DNA of 45,632 nucleotides from Mycobacterium sp. NAZ190054 (GTDB lineage: Bacteria > Actinomycetota > Actinomycetes > Mycobacteriales > Mycobacteriaceae): positions 1 through 45,632 of the forward strand of contig NZ_LMVQ01000035.1 in NCBI RefSeq assembly GCF_001545925.1, read 5' to 3'. The notes under the pieces are model-generated. The model did no database searches. It worked only from the letters and a program-made list of their open reading frames with translations, and was not told the DNA's origin. Positions 1 to 12,835 of the stretch are shown in pieces. Both the position numbers and the translations under genes were made by a program. The number at the start of each line of letters is the position of its first letter. The first letter of the stretch is position 1.

Positions 1-126
1 CCGGTCTACAAGATGCCTTGGGGCACCATGCATCCCACCACGATCAGCGCTCCGATCGTGGGAATGGCCTACGGCGCCTACGAGGCTCACGTCGAGCATC
101 AGGGCAAGCGGGTGCGCGCCGCGTTC
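1..126 (+). CDS. Internal fragment of HsaA-like flavin monooxygenase (partial, chimeric)
   Basis: Frame 1 from the first base reads PVYKMPWGTMHPTTISAP and continues to RVRAAF near base 126. I recognise this as the middle of HsaA, the 3-HSA hydroxylase of the cholesterol catabolic pathway (Rv3570c family, acyl-CoA dehydrogenase fold). Similarity stops abruptly at about 126-130. Frame 1 then becomes arginine-rich nonsense, while frame 2 carries a different protein. The fragment has neither start nor stop. Rv3570c and Rv1591 are not neighbours in M. tuberculosis, so this is most simply a chimeric read or misjoin at the contig edge and not a real gene fusion. Confidence 0.7.
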
Positions 127-466
127 GGTGGGGGCTGCGGCCGCCACCACGGGAGTCGGCGCGCTGCTCGCCCGGCTGCGGTACGGAACCATCGACCTCG
201 CCGCGGCACCGGTGTCCGACCAGCAGCGGGTGCACTACATCACCGAAGCGCCGTCGGTGTTCTTCGGCCACTCGCCGCTGCAGATCGCGGTGACGTTGCT
301 CTACCCGGCGGCGGTCGCCGCCGTGGTGTACCTGCTCGGCGCGGTCGCGACACCCCGCGACGACCTCGGCGCGTGGCCGCCGGTCGAGTACCCGGCCGCG
401 CCTACTGGTCGAACCGCGACAGGGGTTGACGTTCCACCTGTCGTCCCAACATCACCTTCGCCGTGA
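127..466 (+). CDS. DUF2567-like membrane protein, C-terminal part (Rv1591-like, partial)
   Basis: Frame 2 carries about 112 codons to a TGA at 464-466. One clear hydrophobic segment ([21 protein letters not shown]) is followed by a Pro/Ala/Thr-rich tail. The 5' part of the gene is missing because the sequence upstream of about 127 belongs to an HsaA-like gene. Position next to a Rv1592c-type lipase and the nad genes fits Rv1591, a membrane protein of unknown function that I recall as DUF2567. The last 65 bases overlap the convergent lipase gene. The product name rests mainly on synteny; the coding call rests on reading frame and the membrane segment. Confidence 0.5.
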
Positions 467-1754
467 TCCTGCCGAGGGTGAACATCCCCCGGTAGGTCGA
501 CGGGTTCAGCAGGGTCGGCCACTTGGTCCGCGCGATGTGCGCGCGCACCGGCCGCCCGGCGAAACGGTCGCGCAGCCAGCGCAGCGTCATCGGCGCCGAC
601 ATCGGGTGCAGCAGAAGGTGTTCGCTGAACATGTCGCGGTGGTAGGTGACGCTGGCCCCGCCCCTGGTGTACGTCTCGGTCAACGCGTCGATGTCGTCGA
701 CGGAGATGATCCGGTCGTGCACGGCCTGGACGATGAGCAGCGGCACCTTCGGCGCCGCGGTGCCGAGCTTGATGCTGTCGAACACGTGCTGGACCTCGGG
801 TGTCAGCAGGATCTCCTCGAGGGGCCGGTCCACCATGTGGGCCATGTCCTTGAAGACGAGGGCGAGCATGGCGTGCGCGGTGGTCATCTTCTCGATCCGG
901 TTCAGCATCGCCTTGCCGTCCTCGGTGGCGTGCTCGGCGATGATCCGCTCGAGGTCGGGGTAGATGTGGGTGAGCGCCGCGACGACCATGGCCGGCAGGC
1001 CCGAATAGATGCTGCCGTTGAGGCGGCGGAACGCGTGACCGAGGTCGCCGACCGGTGAGCCGAGGACCGCGCCGACGACGTTGAGGTCGGGGGCGTAGGT
1101 GTCCTGGACCTCGGCGGCCCAGGCGGAGGCCAGTCCGCCTCCGGAATAACCCCACAGACCGACCGGGGCGTCCTGCGCCAGCCCCAACGGCGCGTGGTTG
1201 AGCGCGGCGCGGACTCCGTCGAGCACGTGGTAACCGGGTTCGTAGGGGGCACCCCACATGCCGGTCGTGCCCTCGTGGTCGGGGACCGACACCGCCCAGC
1301 CCTCGGCCAGCGCGGCGGCGATCAACAGGAACTCGAACTGTGCGACGGCACCGAGGGCCTTGGCGCCGCGCCGCAGTGCGTAGGACGGGAAGCATCGTCC
1401 GGCCACGGCGTCGATGGCGCACTGGTAGGACACGACGGGCATGGGCCGGTCGGAGGTCCGCTCGGCCGGGACCAAAACGGTCGTCACCGCGGCCTGGGGT
1501 CCGTCGTTGAGGTCGGTGGTCCGGTAGAGCAGCTGAGTGGCGCGGAATTTCTGCGGGATCAGTCCCAGGAAGGCCAGTTCGACGTCGCGGGAGCGCAGCA
1601 CGGTGCCCGGGAGGGCATGTTCGAAACCTCCGGGAGGTTCGTAGAACGGATCCTTGGCCGGTACGACCGGCCGCGACTTGGGCTGGAGCGGTTCGTGGGA
1701 CGGCTGGCCGATCCACTCGGCGCCGGTCGACCGTGCCACGTTGCCCGCGTCCAT
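402..1754 (-). CDS. Secretory-type lipase (LIP family, Rv1592c-like)
   Basis: 450-residue alpha/beta hydrolase of the LIP/secretory lipase family, predicted to hydrolyse esters or acylglycerols. The nucleophile elbow is GYSGG with Ser204. A plausible acid is Asp347 in AVHDRI, and the catalytic histidine is His379 or His383 in SEHLLLH. Length matches Rv1592c (about 446 residues). I see no convincing signal peptide at the N-terminus, so export is not assured despite the family name. ATG at 1752-1754 is the only good start. Two tandem 11-bp repeats lie just upstream. The 3' end overlaps the convergent DUF2567-like gene by 65 bases. Confidence 0.88.
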   Translation of the reverse strand: MDAGNVARSTGAEWIGQPSHEPLQPKSRPVVPAKDPFYEPPGGFEHALPGTVLRSRDVELAFLGLIPQKFRATQLLYRTTDLNDGPQAAVTTVLVPAERTSDRPMPVVSYQCAIDAVAGRCFPSYALRRGAKALGAVAQFEFLLIAAALAEGWAVSVPDHEGTTGMWGAPYEPGYHVLDGVRAALNHAPLGLAQDAPVGLWGYSGGGLASAWAAEVQDTYAPDLNVVGAVLGSPVGDLGHAFRRLNGSIYSGLPAMVVAALTHIYPDLERIIAEHATEDGKAMLNRIEKMTTAHAMLALVFKDMAHMVDRPLEEILLTPEVQHVFDSIKLGTAAPKVPLLIVQAVHDRIISVDDIDALTETYTRGGASVTYHRDMFSEHLLLHPMSAPMTLRWLRDRFAGRPVRAHIARTKWPTLLNPSTYRGMFTLGRITAKVMLGRQVERQPLSRFDQ

Positions 1755-1767
1755 TTAGGCATTCTTA

Positions 1768-1789
1768 CTTAAGAAGCCCTTAAGAAGCC
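1768..1789. repeat. Two tandem 11-bp repeats upstream of the lipase
   Basis: CTTAAGAAGCC occurs twice in direct succession (1768-1778 and 1779-1789) in the 42-bp AT-richer gap between nrtR and the lipase start. Each copy contains the palindrome CTTAAG. The position just upstream of the lipase start codon suggests an operator or promoter element, but no regulator is identified. Confidence 0.6.
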
Positions 1790-1796
1790 AGCCGAC

Positions 1797-2501
1797 TCAC
1801 CCGGGCGGACGCAGCGCGGCGAACTCGTCGGTCACGCGGTACCGGGAGTCGGTGAACCGGTAGAGCGCGGCGGGACGTCCGCCGCTGCGGCCGGAGCGTG
1901 CCGTGGTGCCGGTGCGCGTGATCACCTGACGGCGTTCCAGCACGCGCTGCAGGTTGGTCGCGTCGACCGGGTGCCCGAGCGCCGCGCTGTAGATGTCGCG
2001 CAGGGTCGACAACGCGAATTGCTCTGGCGCCAAAGCGAACCCGATGTTCGTGTAGGACAGCTTGGCCACCAGCCGGTTGTGCGCGTGCTCGACCATGGGG
2101 CCGTGATCGAAGGCCGTGGCCGGCAGGTCGCTGACCGGATGCCAGCGGGTGTCCGGTGGCAGTTCCGGCGTCGCGGGGGAGGGCACCAGGCCGAGGAACG
2201 TGGAGGCGATGGTGCGGGGCCCGGGAACGCGGTGCGGGTCGGAGAACACGGCGAGCTGCTCGAGGTGGGCCAATTCACGCAGATCGACCTTCTCGGCGAG
2301 CTGGCGCCGAACTGAACTCGTCAGATCCTCATCGGGGCCCAGGCGGCCGCCGGGCAGGGCCCACCGGCCTTTCTCCGGATCGAGTGCACGTTCCCACAAC
2401 AGCACGTGAAGTGTGGGTTTACCGCCGGTGGCCGCGGACGCGCCCTGCCGCACCTGGAACACCGCGGCGAGCACCTCGTGTTCGGTGCTAGTATGTGCCA
2501 T
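1797..2501 (-). CDS. nrtR: NrtR-type Nudix transcriptional regulator of NAD synthesis
   Basis: 234 residues: an N-terminal Nudix domain (about 1-150) and a C-terminal winged-helix domain (about 155-234), the layout of NrtR repressors of NAD biosynthesis (Rv1593c-like). The Nudix box begins at Gly52 and Glu58 but continues R66-Q67-L68-A69-E70-K71 instead of R-E-U-x-E-E, so hydrolase activity is probably lost, consistent with a sensing role. The gene diverges from nadABC, and an 8-bp-arm palindrome abuts its ATG. A TACAAT box seven bases before the ATG suggests leaderless transcription that the repressor itself would block. Regulation of nadABC is inferred from the family and the arrangement. 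Confidence 0.88.
   Translation of the reverse strand: MAHTSTEHEVLAAVFQVRQGASAATGGKPTLHVLLWERALDPEKGRWALPGGRLGPDEDLTSSVRRQLAEKVDLRELAHLEQLAVFSDPHRVPGPRTIASTFLGLVPSPATPELPPDTRWHPVSDLPATAFDHGPMVEHAHNRLVAKLSYTNIGFALAPEQFALSTLRDIYSAALGHPVDATNLQRVLERRQVITRTGTTARSGRSGGRPAALYRFTDSRYRVTDEFAALRPPG
2489..2494 (+). promoter_or_regulatory. Candidate -10 box of nadABC
   Basis: TAGTAT fits the mycobacterial TANNNT -10 pattern and would start transcription around 2501-2503, at the left edge of the palindromic operator. That would place the operator on the first transcribed bases. It lies inside the first codons of nrtR on the other strand. No convincing -35 is visible. Confidence 0.4.
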
Positions 2502-2524
2502 GTTTTCGATTGTAAGTCGAAAAC
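2502..2524. promoter_or_regulatory. NrtR operator (23-bp palindrome)
   Basis: GTTTTCGA (2502-2509), a 7-bp spacer, then TCGAAAAC (2517-2524): perfect 8-bp arms. The site begins directly after the nrtR ATG and ends 24 bases before the nadA ATG. It overlaps the candidate nrtR -10 box and the expected start of the nad transcript, so one bound dimer could shut both promoters. Assignment to NrtR is by position and family precedent. Confidence 0.85.
2509..2514 (-). promoter_or_regulatory. Candidate -10 box of nrtR (leaderless)
   Basis: On the minus strand TACAAT is followed by seven bases and then the nrtR ATG at 2501. That spacing puts the transcript start on the start codon. The box sits mostly in the spacer of the palindromic operator, which implies autorepression. 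Confidence 0.6.
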
Positions 2525-2548
2525 CTCGATGACGTGAAGGAGTCAGCG

Positions 2549-3576
<1,028 letters not shown>

Positions 3577-3580
<4 letters not shown>

Positions 3581-5139
3581 CCGCGCCGTCATGCGGCGGC
3601 GCCGGGGTGTGGCGCCGGCGCGCCGACGTCGTCGTCATCGGCACCGGGGTCGCGGGCCTCGCCGCGGCACTGGCGGCCCACCGCCGCGGTCGCAGGGTTG
3701 TGCTGCTGAGCAAGGCCGGTGAGACCGCGACGTTCTACGCCCAGGGTGGGATCGCGGTCGTGCTGCCCGACAACGACGACTCGGTCGACGCGCATGTGGC
3801 CGACACGCTGGCGGCCGGCGCGGGGCTCTGCGACCCGGCGGCTGTCCGCTCGATTGTCGCCGACGGACACCGGGCGGTCTCCGAGCTTGTCTGTGCCGGG
3901 GCACGTTTCGACGAGTCCGTCCCCGGCCGGTGGGCGCTGACCCGTGAGGGCGGGCACAGCAGGCGACGCATCATCCACTCCGGTGGTGACGCGACCGGTG
4001 CCGAGGTGCAGCGGGCGCTCGACAACGCCGCGGCCACACTCGACATCCGCCGCAACCACGTTGCGCTGGAGCTGGTGATCGACGACGGCGCGGTGGCCGG
4101 GGTGTCGGTGCTGAGCGCCGACGGGCCGGGTGTGGTGTATGCGCCGTCGGTGATCCTCGCCACCGGCGGTCTGGGGCACATGTACGCGGCCACCACGAAC
4201 CCGGACGGCTCGACCGGTGACGGCGTCGCTCTGGCCATGTGGGCGGGGCTGCCGGTCGCCGATCTCGAGTTCATCCAGTTCCACCCGACCATGCTCTACA
4301 CGGGCCGGGGTGGTGGCCGGCGCCCGCTGATCACCGAGGCGCTGCGCGGTGAGGGCGCGAAACTGGTTGATGCTCAGGGTTGTTCGGTGACCGCAGGGGT
4401 GCACCCGATGGGGGACCTGGCGCCCCGGGATGTGGTGGCCGCGGCGATCGAGGCGCGACTGTCGGAAACCGGGGACGCCTGCGTCTACCTCGACGCTCGG
4501 GGTGTCGACGACTTCGCGGCGCGTTTCCCGACCGTCAACGGCGCCTGCCTGCAGGCGGGGATCGATCCCACCAGCCGGCCGATCCCGGTGGTGCCCGGTG
4601 CCCATTACAGCTGCGGCGGAGTGGTGACCGACGTGTACGGACGCACGGACGTGGCAGGGCTTTTCGCGGCCGGCGAGGTCGCGCGCACCGGGATGCACGG
4701 GGCCAACCGGTTGGCCTCCAACAGCCTGCTCGAAGGGCTGGTCGTCGGCGGGCGCGCCGGTGACGAGGCCGCGCGCCACGCCGCGGCCGTCGGCCCCAGC
4801 CGTATCGTGGACCCCGCTCCCGCCGTGCGTCTCGCCTTGCCGCGCAACGAGCTTCAGCAGGCGATGACGCGGCACGCGTCTGTCGTGCGGAGCGGGGACG
4901 GATTGCGCGAGCTGGCCGGACAGCTGGCCGCCGCGACACCGCGGGAGCTCCGGTCGCGGTCGGACTTTGAGGACGCGGCGCTGACCACGGTCGCGGGGGC
5001 GGTCGCGGCCGCAGCCTTGGCGCGCACCGAATCCCGCGGCTGTCACCACCGCTCGGACTTCCCCGACAGCGATCCTGCGCAGGCGGCCCGCGCGGTGCGC
5101 GGTGCGACCCCTGCTCCGGTGGCGGTGGGGTGCCGATGA
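3577..5139 (+). CDS. nadB: L-aspartate oxidase
   Basis: 520 residues, FAD-dependent oxidase making iminoaspartate for NadA. An N-terminal dinucleotide-binding motif [13 protein letters not shown] is followed by the family patterns [31 protein letters not shown] and [16 protein letters not shown]. The start is ATG 3577, overlapping the nadA stop by four bases; the frame is open further upstream inside nadA but that part is not NadB-like. Length agrees with the M. tuberculosis protein (about 527). Coupled downstream to nadC by another ATGA overlap. Confidence 0.96.
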
Positions 5140-5993
5140 CGCTCACCGACACCGAGCTCGTCGAGGCGCGCGCCGTCATCGCGCGCGCGCTCGACGAGGA
5201 CCTGCGCTACGGACCGGATGTCACCACGCAGGCCACCGTCGCCGCCGGTGCGCGGACCACCGCCTCGATGGTGTCGCGGGAACCCGGTGTGGTGGCCGGC
5301 CTGGATCTCGCGCTGCTGGTGCTCGACGAGGTGCTCGGCGCCGACGGGTACCGGGTCGAGCACCGGGTGGCCGACGGGACCCGGCTGGACGCCGGCGGGG
5401 CCGCGCTGGTCATCGAGGGCCCGACGCAGGGCCTGCTCACCGCGGAGCGCACGATGCTGAACCTGGTCTGCCACCTGTCGGGCGTCGCGACCGCGACGGC
5501 GGCGTGGGTCGAGGCGGTGTCGGGCACCCACGCGCAGATCAGGGACACCCGCAAGACGCTGCCCGGGCTGCGCGCGCTGCAGAAGTACGCGGTGCGCGTC
5601 GGCGGTGGCACCAACCACCGGCTCGGCCTCGGCGATGCCGCGCTCATCAAGGACAACCACGTCGCCGCCGCCGGCTCGGTGGTCGCCGCGCTGCGCCAGG
5701 TCCGTTCGGCGGCGCCGGACCTGCCGTGCGAGGTCGAGGTCGATTCGCTCGAGCAACTCGACGACGTGCTCGCCGAGGACGTCGAGCTGGTGCTGCTCGA
5801 CAACTTCCCGGTGTGGCAGACCCAGATCGCCGTGCAGCGCCGCGACGCGCGCTCGCCGAAGACGAAACTGGAGTCCTCGGGCGGCCTCGCGCTGGAGAAC
5901 GCCGCCGACTACGCCGGCACCGGCGTCGACTACCTCGCCGTGGGTGCGCTCACCCACTCGGTGCGGGTGCTCGACCTCGGGTTGGATCTGTAG
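5136..5993 (+). CDS. nadC: Nicotinate-nucleotide pyrophosphorylase (quinolinate PRTase)
   Basis: 285 residues, same length as M. tuberculosis NadC. It transfers the phosphoribosyl group of PRPP to quinolinate with decarboxylation, giving nicotinate mononucleotide. Conserved patterns: LTAERTMLNLVCHLSGVAT, RDTRKTLPGLRALQKYAV, GGGTNHRLGL, IKDNHV, VEVDSLEQL and ESSGGL. ATG 5136 overlaps the nadB stop (ATGA); GTG 5130 is a possible alternative two codons earlier. Completes the de novo NAD module. Confidence 0.96.
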   Translation: MTLTDTELVEARAVIARALDEDLRYGPDVTTQATVAAGARTTASMVSREPGVVAGLDLALLVLDEVLGADGYRVEHRVADGTRLDAGGAALVIEGPTQGLLTAERTMLNLVCHLSGVATATAAWVEAVSGTHAQIRDTRKTLPGLRALQKYAVRVGGGTNHRLGLGDAALIKDNHVAAAGSVVAALRQVRSAAPDLPCEVEVDSLEQLDDVLAEDVELVLLDNFPVWQTQIAVQRRDARSPKTKLESSGGLALENAADYAGTGVDYLAVGALTHSVRVLDLGLDL

Positions 5994-5996
5994 ACC

Positions 5997-6434
5997 GTGA
6001 AGGTGTCCCTGGCCGTCGCGGTGGTGGCCCTCGGGGTCGCGGTGTTCGCGCTGGTGCGCACGTTCGACACCGAACCGGACTACACCGATCAGCAGCGGGA
6101 CGCGGCCAGGACCGCGATCTGCTCGGCGTTCGAGACCGTCCGCACCGGCGTCGCGACCAACACCAACGTCGAGGCGCCCGACGACATCGCCGGCGCACTG
6201 GCCGCGGCGGCGAACGCGCGGGTGGCGCTGTTCGACGGTGGCCAGTACCTGCTGGCCCGGCTGGATCCGGCCACCCCCACCGATCTGGCCGGGGAGGTCC
6301 GCCGCTTCGCCAACCAGCTGATGGACATCGGCGCCGCGGCCACCGCCGGGGTGCCGAACGACGATCCGGTGCAGGCCGGGCGGCTGCAGGACGCGGAAGC
6401 CGCAGGCACGGCGATCAGCGGTCGCTGCCGGTAG
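5997..6434 (+). CDS. Small membrane-anchored protein of unknown function
   Basis: 145 residues starting at GTG 5997, three bases after the nadC stop. Residues 3-20 (VSLAVAVVALGVAVFALV) form a single N-terminal membrane anchor or uncleaved signal. The remainder is an alanine-rich soluble domain, probably outside the membrane, with Cys near residue 42 (TAICSAF) and another at the end (GRCR) that could pair. I do not recognise the family. Close spacing suggests cotranscription with nadABC, but a role in NAD metabolism is not shown. It ends three bases before the convergent exporter gene. Confidence 0.72.
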   Translation: MKVSLAVAVVALGVAVFALVRTFDTEPDYTDQQRDAARTAICSAFETVRTGVATNTNVEAPDDIAGALAAAANARVALFDGGQYLLARLDPATPTDLAGEVRRFANQLMDIGAAATAGVPNDDPVQAGRLQDAEAAGTAISGRCR

Positions 6435-6437
6435 CCG

Positions 6438-7076
6438 TCATGCCGTCGCCGGGCCGCGCCGCAGCAGCGACAGCACCACGGCGGCACCGGCGAACAGGCC
6501 GGAGAACACCCGGTTGAGCACGGTCTGCTGGCGCGGCGTGCGCAACCAGCGCAACAGGCGCACCGCCAGCCCGGTGTAGAGCCCCATCACGACCATGTCG
6601 ACGGCGACCATCGTCACCCCGATCGCGAGGTACTGCGGGAGCAGGGGCGCGGTCGGCACGACGAACTGCGGCATCACCGCGAGGAAGAACAGCAGGCCCT
6701 TCGGGTTGGTGGCGTTGACGAGGAACCCCCGAACCATCAGCGACCTGCGTCCGCCCTCGATCGCATGGTCGATCTGGGCGTTCAGGTCGACCGCCGCGCT
6801 GCGCCACTGCCGGATCGCGAGGTAGGTCAGATAGGCCACCCCGACCCACTTGATCACGGTGAACGCGACGACCGAGTTCGCGACCGCCGCGCCGAGCCCC
6901 ACCGCGACCAGGGTCAGCTGCAGCATCAGACCCGCCTCGAGGCCGAAGATGCTCCAGTAGCCGCGCTTGACGCCGTGCGTCAGCCCGGTGGCCATCGACT
7001 GGATCGCGCCGGCGCCCGGCGACACCGCGATCACGATCGCGGCGCCGAAGAACGCGAGCCACATCTGCCAGGTCAT
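6438..7076 (-). CDS. LysE/RhtB-family amino acid exporter
   Basis: 212 residues with about six hydrophobic segments. The N-terminal region [31 protein letters not shown] matches the LysE/RhtB signature (SPGP/A followed by a glycine-rich stretch), and [22 protein letters not shown] is the second conserved block. Such proteins export homoserine, threonine or other amino acids; the substrate here cannot be told. It lies 22 bases downstream of the Ddn-like gene on the same strand, probably one operon. Confidence 0.88.
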   Translation of the reverse strand: MTWQMWLAFFGAAIVIAVSPGAGAIQSMATGLTHGVKRGYWSIFGLEAGLMLQLTLVAVGLGAAVANSVVAFTVIKWVGVAYLTYLAIRQWRSAAVDLNAQIDHAIEGGRRSLMVRGFLVNATNPKGLLFFLAVMPQFVVPTAPLLPQYLAIGVTMVAVDMVVMGLYTGLAVRLLRWLRTPRQQTVLNRVFSGLFAGAAVVLSLLRRGPATA

Positions 7077-7098
7077 GGGTCGAGTGTGTCAGGCAGGG

Positions 7099-7482
7099 TC
7101 AAGCGATATCCGCGACGAACACCGCGATCTTCTTCGCCTGGCGGCGTGCGATCGCCGGCAGGGCGGCCACCCCATCACCGTTGGGCACGATCCTCGGATT
7201 GACGATGTGCACTTCGTCACGGAACAACCGCACGTCGGCCTCGCCCGCGGCGAGGACGTTCTCGGCCCAGTCGGTCCTGCCGTGCCCCAGCACGACGGCC
7301 AGCTCGCCGCCCTTGCGGTAGGCGGTCACCACCGTTTCGTAGTGGCGCCCGGACCTTCGACCTCGGTGTTTGATGACCGAGAGGCCCGGCAGCCGGCCCG
7401 CGAGCGGTTTGATGACGGGGTTCATGTACTTGATCTGAAGCCGGTCGAGCCATCCCGGGAACATCCGCGGCAGTTCCGACAC
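7099..7482 (-). CDS. Ddn-like nitroreductase-family deazaflavin-dependent protein (Rv1598c-like)
   Basis: About 127 residues. The pattern [17 protein letters not shown], then a hydrophobic strand and [16 protein letters not shown], is typical of the F420-dependent split-barrel Ddn family. I chose GTG 7480-7482 because GGAGG lies six bases upstream on that strand; the frame stays open much further, antisense to hisD, but that extension is not plausible protein. Position between nadC and hisD corresponds to Rv1598c (136 residues). Substrate unknown; F420 use is inferred from the family. Confidence 0.8.
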   Translation of the reverse strand: MSELPRMFPGWLDRLQIKYMNPVIKPLAGRLPGLSVIKHRGRRSGRHYETVVTAYRKGGELAVVLGHGRTDWAENVLAAGEADVRLFRDEVHIVNPRIVPNGDGVAALPAIARRQAKKIAVFVADIA

Positions 7483-7509
7483 GTCGCCTCCGATACCGAT
7501 TTGTGCAGC

Positions 7510-7520
7510 TCTGGGACAAT
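7510..7520 (+). promoter_or_regulatory. Promoter element of the his operon (TCTGGGACAAT)
   Basis: TCTGGGACAAT ends in GACAAT, a near-consensus mycobacterial -10 hexamer (7515-7520). The GTG chosen for hisD begins seven bases later, the spacing of leaderless transcripts. The identical 11 bases occur at the same relative position before trpE. Confidence 0.6.
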
Positions 7521-7527
7521 GGTCAGC

Positions 7528-10638
<3,111 letters not shown>

Positions 10639-10642
<4 letters not shown>

Positions 10643-11259
10643 CAGCCAGACTCGTCGTCCTGGATTACGGATCGGGCAACCTCCGTTCGGCGCAGCGCGC
10701 CCTGGAGCGGGTCGGCGCGCAGGTCGAGGTCACCGCCGACCCCGATGCGGCCGCCAACGCCGACGGCCTGGTGGTGCCGGGCGTGGGTGCGTTCGAGGCG
10801 TGCATGACCGGGCTGCGGGGGATCGGCGGCGAGAAGATCATCGCCGACCGGCTGGCGGCGGGCCGGCCGGTGCTGGGGGTGTGCGTCGGCATGCAGATCC
10901 TGTTCTCGCGTGGCGTGGAGTTCGGTGTGGAGACGGCGGGGTGCGGCCAGTGGCCGGGCTCGGTGATCCGGCTGGACGCGCCGGTGATCCCGCACATGGG
11001 CTGGAACGTCGTCGACGCCCCCGCCGGCAGCGTGCTGTTCAAGGGCATGGACGCCGACACCCGGTTCTACTTCGTGCACTCCTACGCCGCCCAGCAGTGG
11101 GAAGGTGCGGACAGCGCGCTGCTCACCTGGGCCACCCACCATGTGCCGTTCCTGGCCGCGGTCGAGGACGGCCCGCTGTCGGCCACTCAGTTCCACCCGG
11201 AGAAGAGCGGTGACGCCGGCGCCGAATTACTGTCGAACTGGGTCGGGGCGCTAAGTTGA
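10639..11259 (+). CDS. hisH: Imidazole glycerol phosphate synthase, glutamine amidotransferase subunit
   Basis: 206 residues. Class I amidotransferase that hydrolyses glutamine and passes ammonia to HisF. The catalytic cysteine is Cys82 in [10 protein letters not shown], and the histidine and glutamate are in QFHPEKSG near the C-terminus. The N-terminal strand [12 protein letters not shown] and the oxyanion strand [10 protein letters not shown] are present. GTG 10639 overlaps the hisB stop. Its partner HisF lies three genes downstream. Confidence 0.96.
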
Positions 11260-11264
11260 CCAGC

Positions 11265-12020
11265 GTGAATTCCACGAACGTCTCGTCGAAGTTGATCCTG
11301 CTGCCCGCCGTCGATGTGGTCGAGGGCCGCGCTGTCCGGCTGGTACAGGGCCAGGCCGGCAGCGAGACCGAGTACGGTTCGGCACTCGAGGCGGCGCTGA
11401 CGTGGCAGCGTGACGGCGCGGAGTGGATCCACCTGGTCGACCTCGACGCGGCGTTCGGCCGCGGCTCCAACCGAGAACTGCTCGCCGACGTCGTCGGCCG
11501 ACTCGACGTCGCCGTCGAGCTGTCCGGCGGGATCCGCGACGACGATTCGCTGGCCGCCGCGCTGGCCACCGGCTGCGCGCGGGTGAACCTGGGCACCGCG
11601 GCGCTGGAGAATCCGCAGTGGTGCGCCAAGGTGGTCGCCGAGCACGGCGACAAGGTCGCGGTGGGCCTCGACGTCAAGATCCAGGACGGTCAGTACCGCC
11701 TGCGCGGGCGCGGCTGGGAGACCGACGGCGGTGATCTGTGGACGGTACTGGAACGCCTTGACCGCGAGGGATGCTCGCGCTTCGTCGTCACCGACGTGAC
11801 CAAGGACGGCACCCTCAACGGACCGAACCTGGAACTGCTGGCCCAGGTCTGCGACCGCACCGACGCGCCGGTCATCGCGTCCGGCGGCGTGTCCAGCCTC
11901 GATGACCTGCGCGCGATCGCGACGCTGACCGACCGCGGCGTCGAAGGCGCGATCGTCGGGAAGGCGCTCTACGCAGGCCGATTCACGCTGCCGCAGGCCC
12001 TCGACACGGTCCGCGCGTGA
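11265..12020 (+). CDS. priA: Bifunctional HisA/TrpF isomerase (PriA)
   Basis: About 251 residues, TIM barrel. Actinobacterial PriA isomerises both ProFAR (histidine) and phosphoribosylanthranilate (tryptophan). Seen: [18 protein letters not shown] with the first catalytic Asp, [23 protein letters not shown] and [10 protein letters not shown] with the second catalytic Asp. No trpF lies in the trp cluster of this window, consistent with the dual role. The start is uncertain: TTG 11256 overlaps the hisH stop and GTG 11265 follows; I prefer GTG 11265, closer to the family N-terminus. Confidence 0.93.
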   Translation: MNSTNVSSKLILLPAVDVVEGRAVRLVQGQAGSETEYGSALEAALTWQRDGAEWIHLVDLDAAFGRGSNRELLADVVGRLDVAVELSGGIRDDDSLAAALATGCARVNLGTAALENPQWCAKVVAEHGDKVAVGLDVKIQDGQYRLRGRGWETDGGDLWTVLERLDREGCSRFVVTDVTKDGTLNGPNLELLAQVCDRTDAPVIASGGVSSLDDLRAIATLTDRGVEGAIVGKALYAGRFTLPQALDTVRA

Positions 12021-12835
12021 GCCTCGGGCCCAAGCAGCTCGCTGATCTGCTCGATACCGCGGCGGGCGTGCTGGACGCGGCGTCGGGTCAGTTCGTGGCG
12101 GGACACCGCGCCGATTCGGCGGTGGCCAAGAAGGGCAACGACTTCGCCACCGAGATCGATTTGGCCATCGAGCGACGGGTGGTCGCCGAGCTCACCCGGC
12201 TCACCGGGATCGGGGTGCACGGGGAGGAGTTCGGCGGCGAAGCGGTCGAGTCGCAAGCGGTGTGGGTGCTCGACCCGGTCGACGGCACCTTCAACTACGC
12301 GGCGGGCTCGCCGATGGCCGCGATCCTGCTGAGCCTGCTGTGGGAGGGTGAGCCCGTCCTCGGTCTGACCTGGCTGCCGTTCATGGGCCAGCGCTACACG
12401 TCGATCGCCGGGGAGCCTGTGCGGTGCAACGGTGATGCGCTCGCCCGGCTCGAGCCGGTCTGCCTCGCCGACGCGATGGTCGGGACAGGCACCTTCAACA
12501 TCGACTCGCGCGGGCGCTACCCCGGCCGCTACCGGGTCAAGGTGTTGGAGAATTTGAGCCGGGAGTGTTCCCGGATGCGGATGCACGGCGCCACCGGGGT
12601 CGACTTCGCGTATGTGGCCGCCGGAATCCTCGGCGGGGCAATCAGTTTCGGTCACCACATCTGGGACCATGCGGCCGGGGTGGCGCTGGTGCGCGCCGCG
12701 GGCGGGAAAGTGACCGACCTGGCGGGGGAGGACTGGACCGCGTCCTCGCCGTCGGCGCTGGCCGCGGCGCCGGGTGTGCACGAAGAGATCCTGGCGCTCG
12801 TCAGAGCCGCCGGCGACCCGCAGGACTATCTGTGA
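12017..12835 (+). CDS. impA: Inositol monophosphatase-family phosphatase (ImpA)
   Basis: 272 residues, Li-sensitive phosphatase fold. The metal site is seen in GEEFGGE and [14 protein letters not shown] (the DPxDGT motif), with [15 protein letters not shown] near the C-terminus. The position between priA and hisF is the same as in M. tuberculosis impA (Rv1604). Substrate could be inositol-1-phosphate or, given the operon, histidinol phosphate; I recall that the M. tuberculosis HisN is a different paralogue encoded elsewhere. Overlaps priA and hisF by four bases each (GTGA). Confidence 0.9.
   Translation: MSLGPKQLADLLDTAAGVLDAASGQFVAGHRADSAVAKKGNDFATEIDLAIERRVVAELTRLTGIGVHGEEFGGEAVESQAVWVLDPVDGTFNYAAGSPMAAILLSLLWEGEPVLGLTWLPFMGQRYTSIAGEPVRCNGDALARLEPVCLADAMVGTGTFNIDSRGRYPGRYRVKVLENLSRECSRMRMHGATGVDFAYVAAGILGGAISFGHHIWDHAAGVALVRAAGGKVTDLAGEDWTASSPSALAAAPGVHEEILALVRAAGDPQDYL

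Noticed and set aside
301..1716. 471-codon minus-strand frame overlapping the lipase
   Set aside because: Arginine-rich frame shadow of the lipase; the lipase frame has a full catalytic triad and family length.
5102..6517. 471-codon plus-strand frame overlapping nadC and the next gene
   Set aside because: Arg/Gly/Ala-rich shadow frame with no domain features; nadC in another frame is certain.
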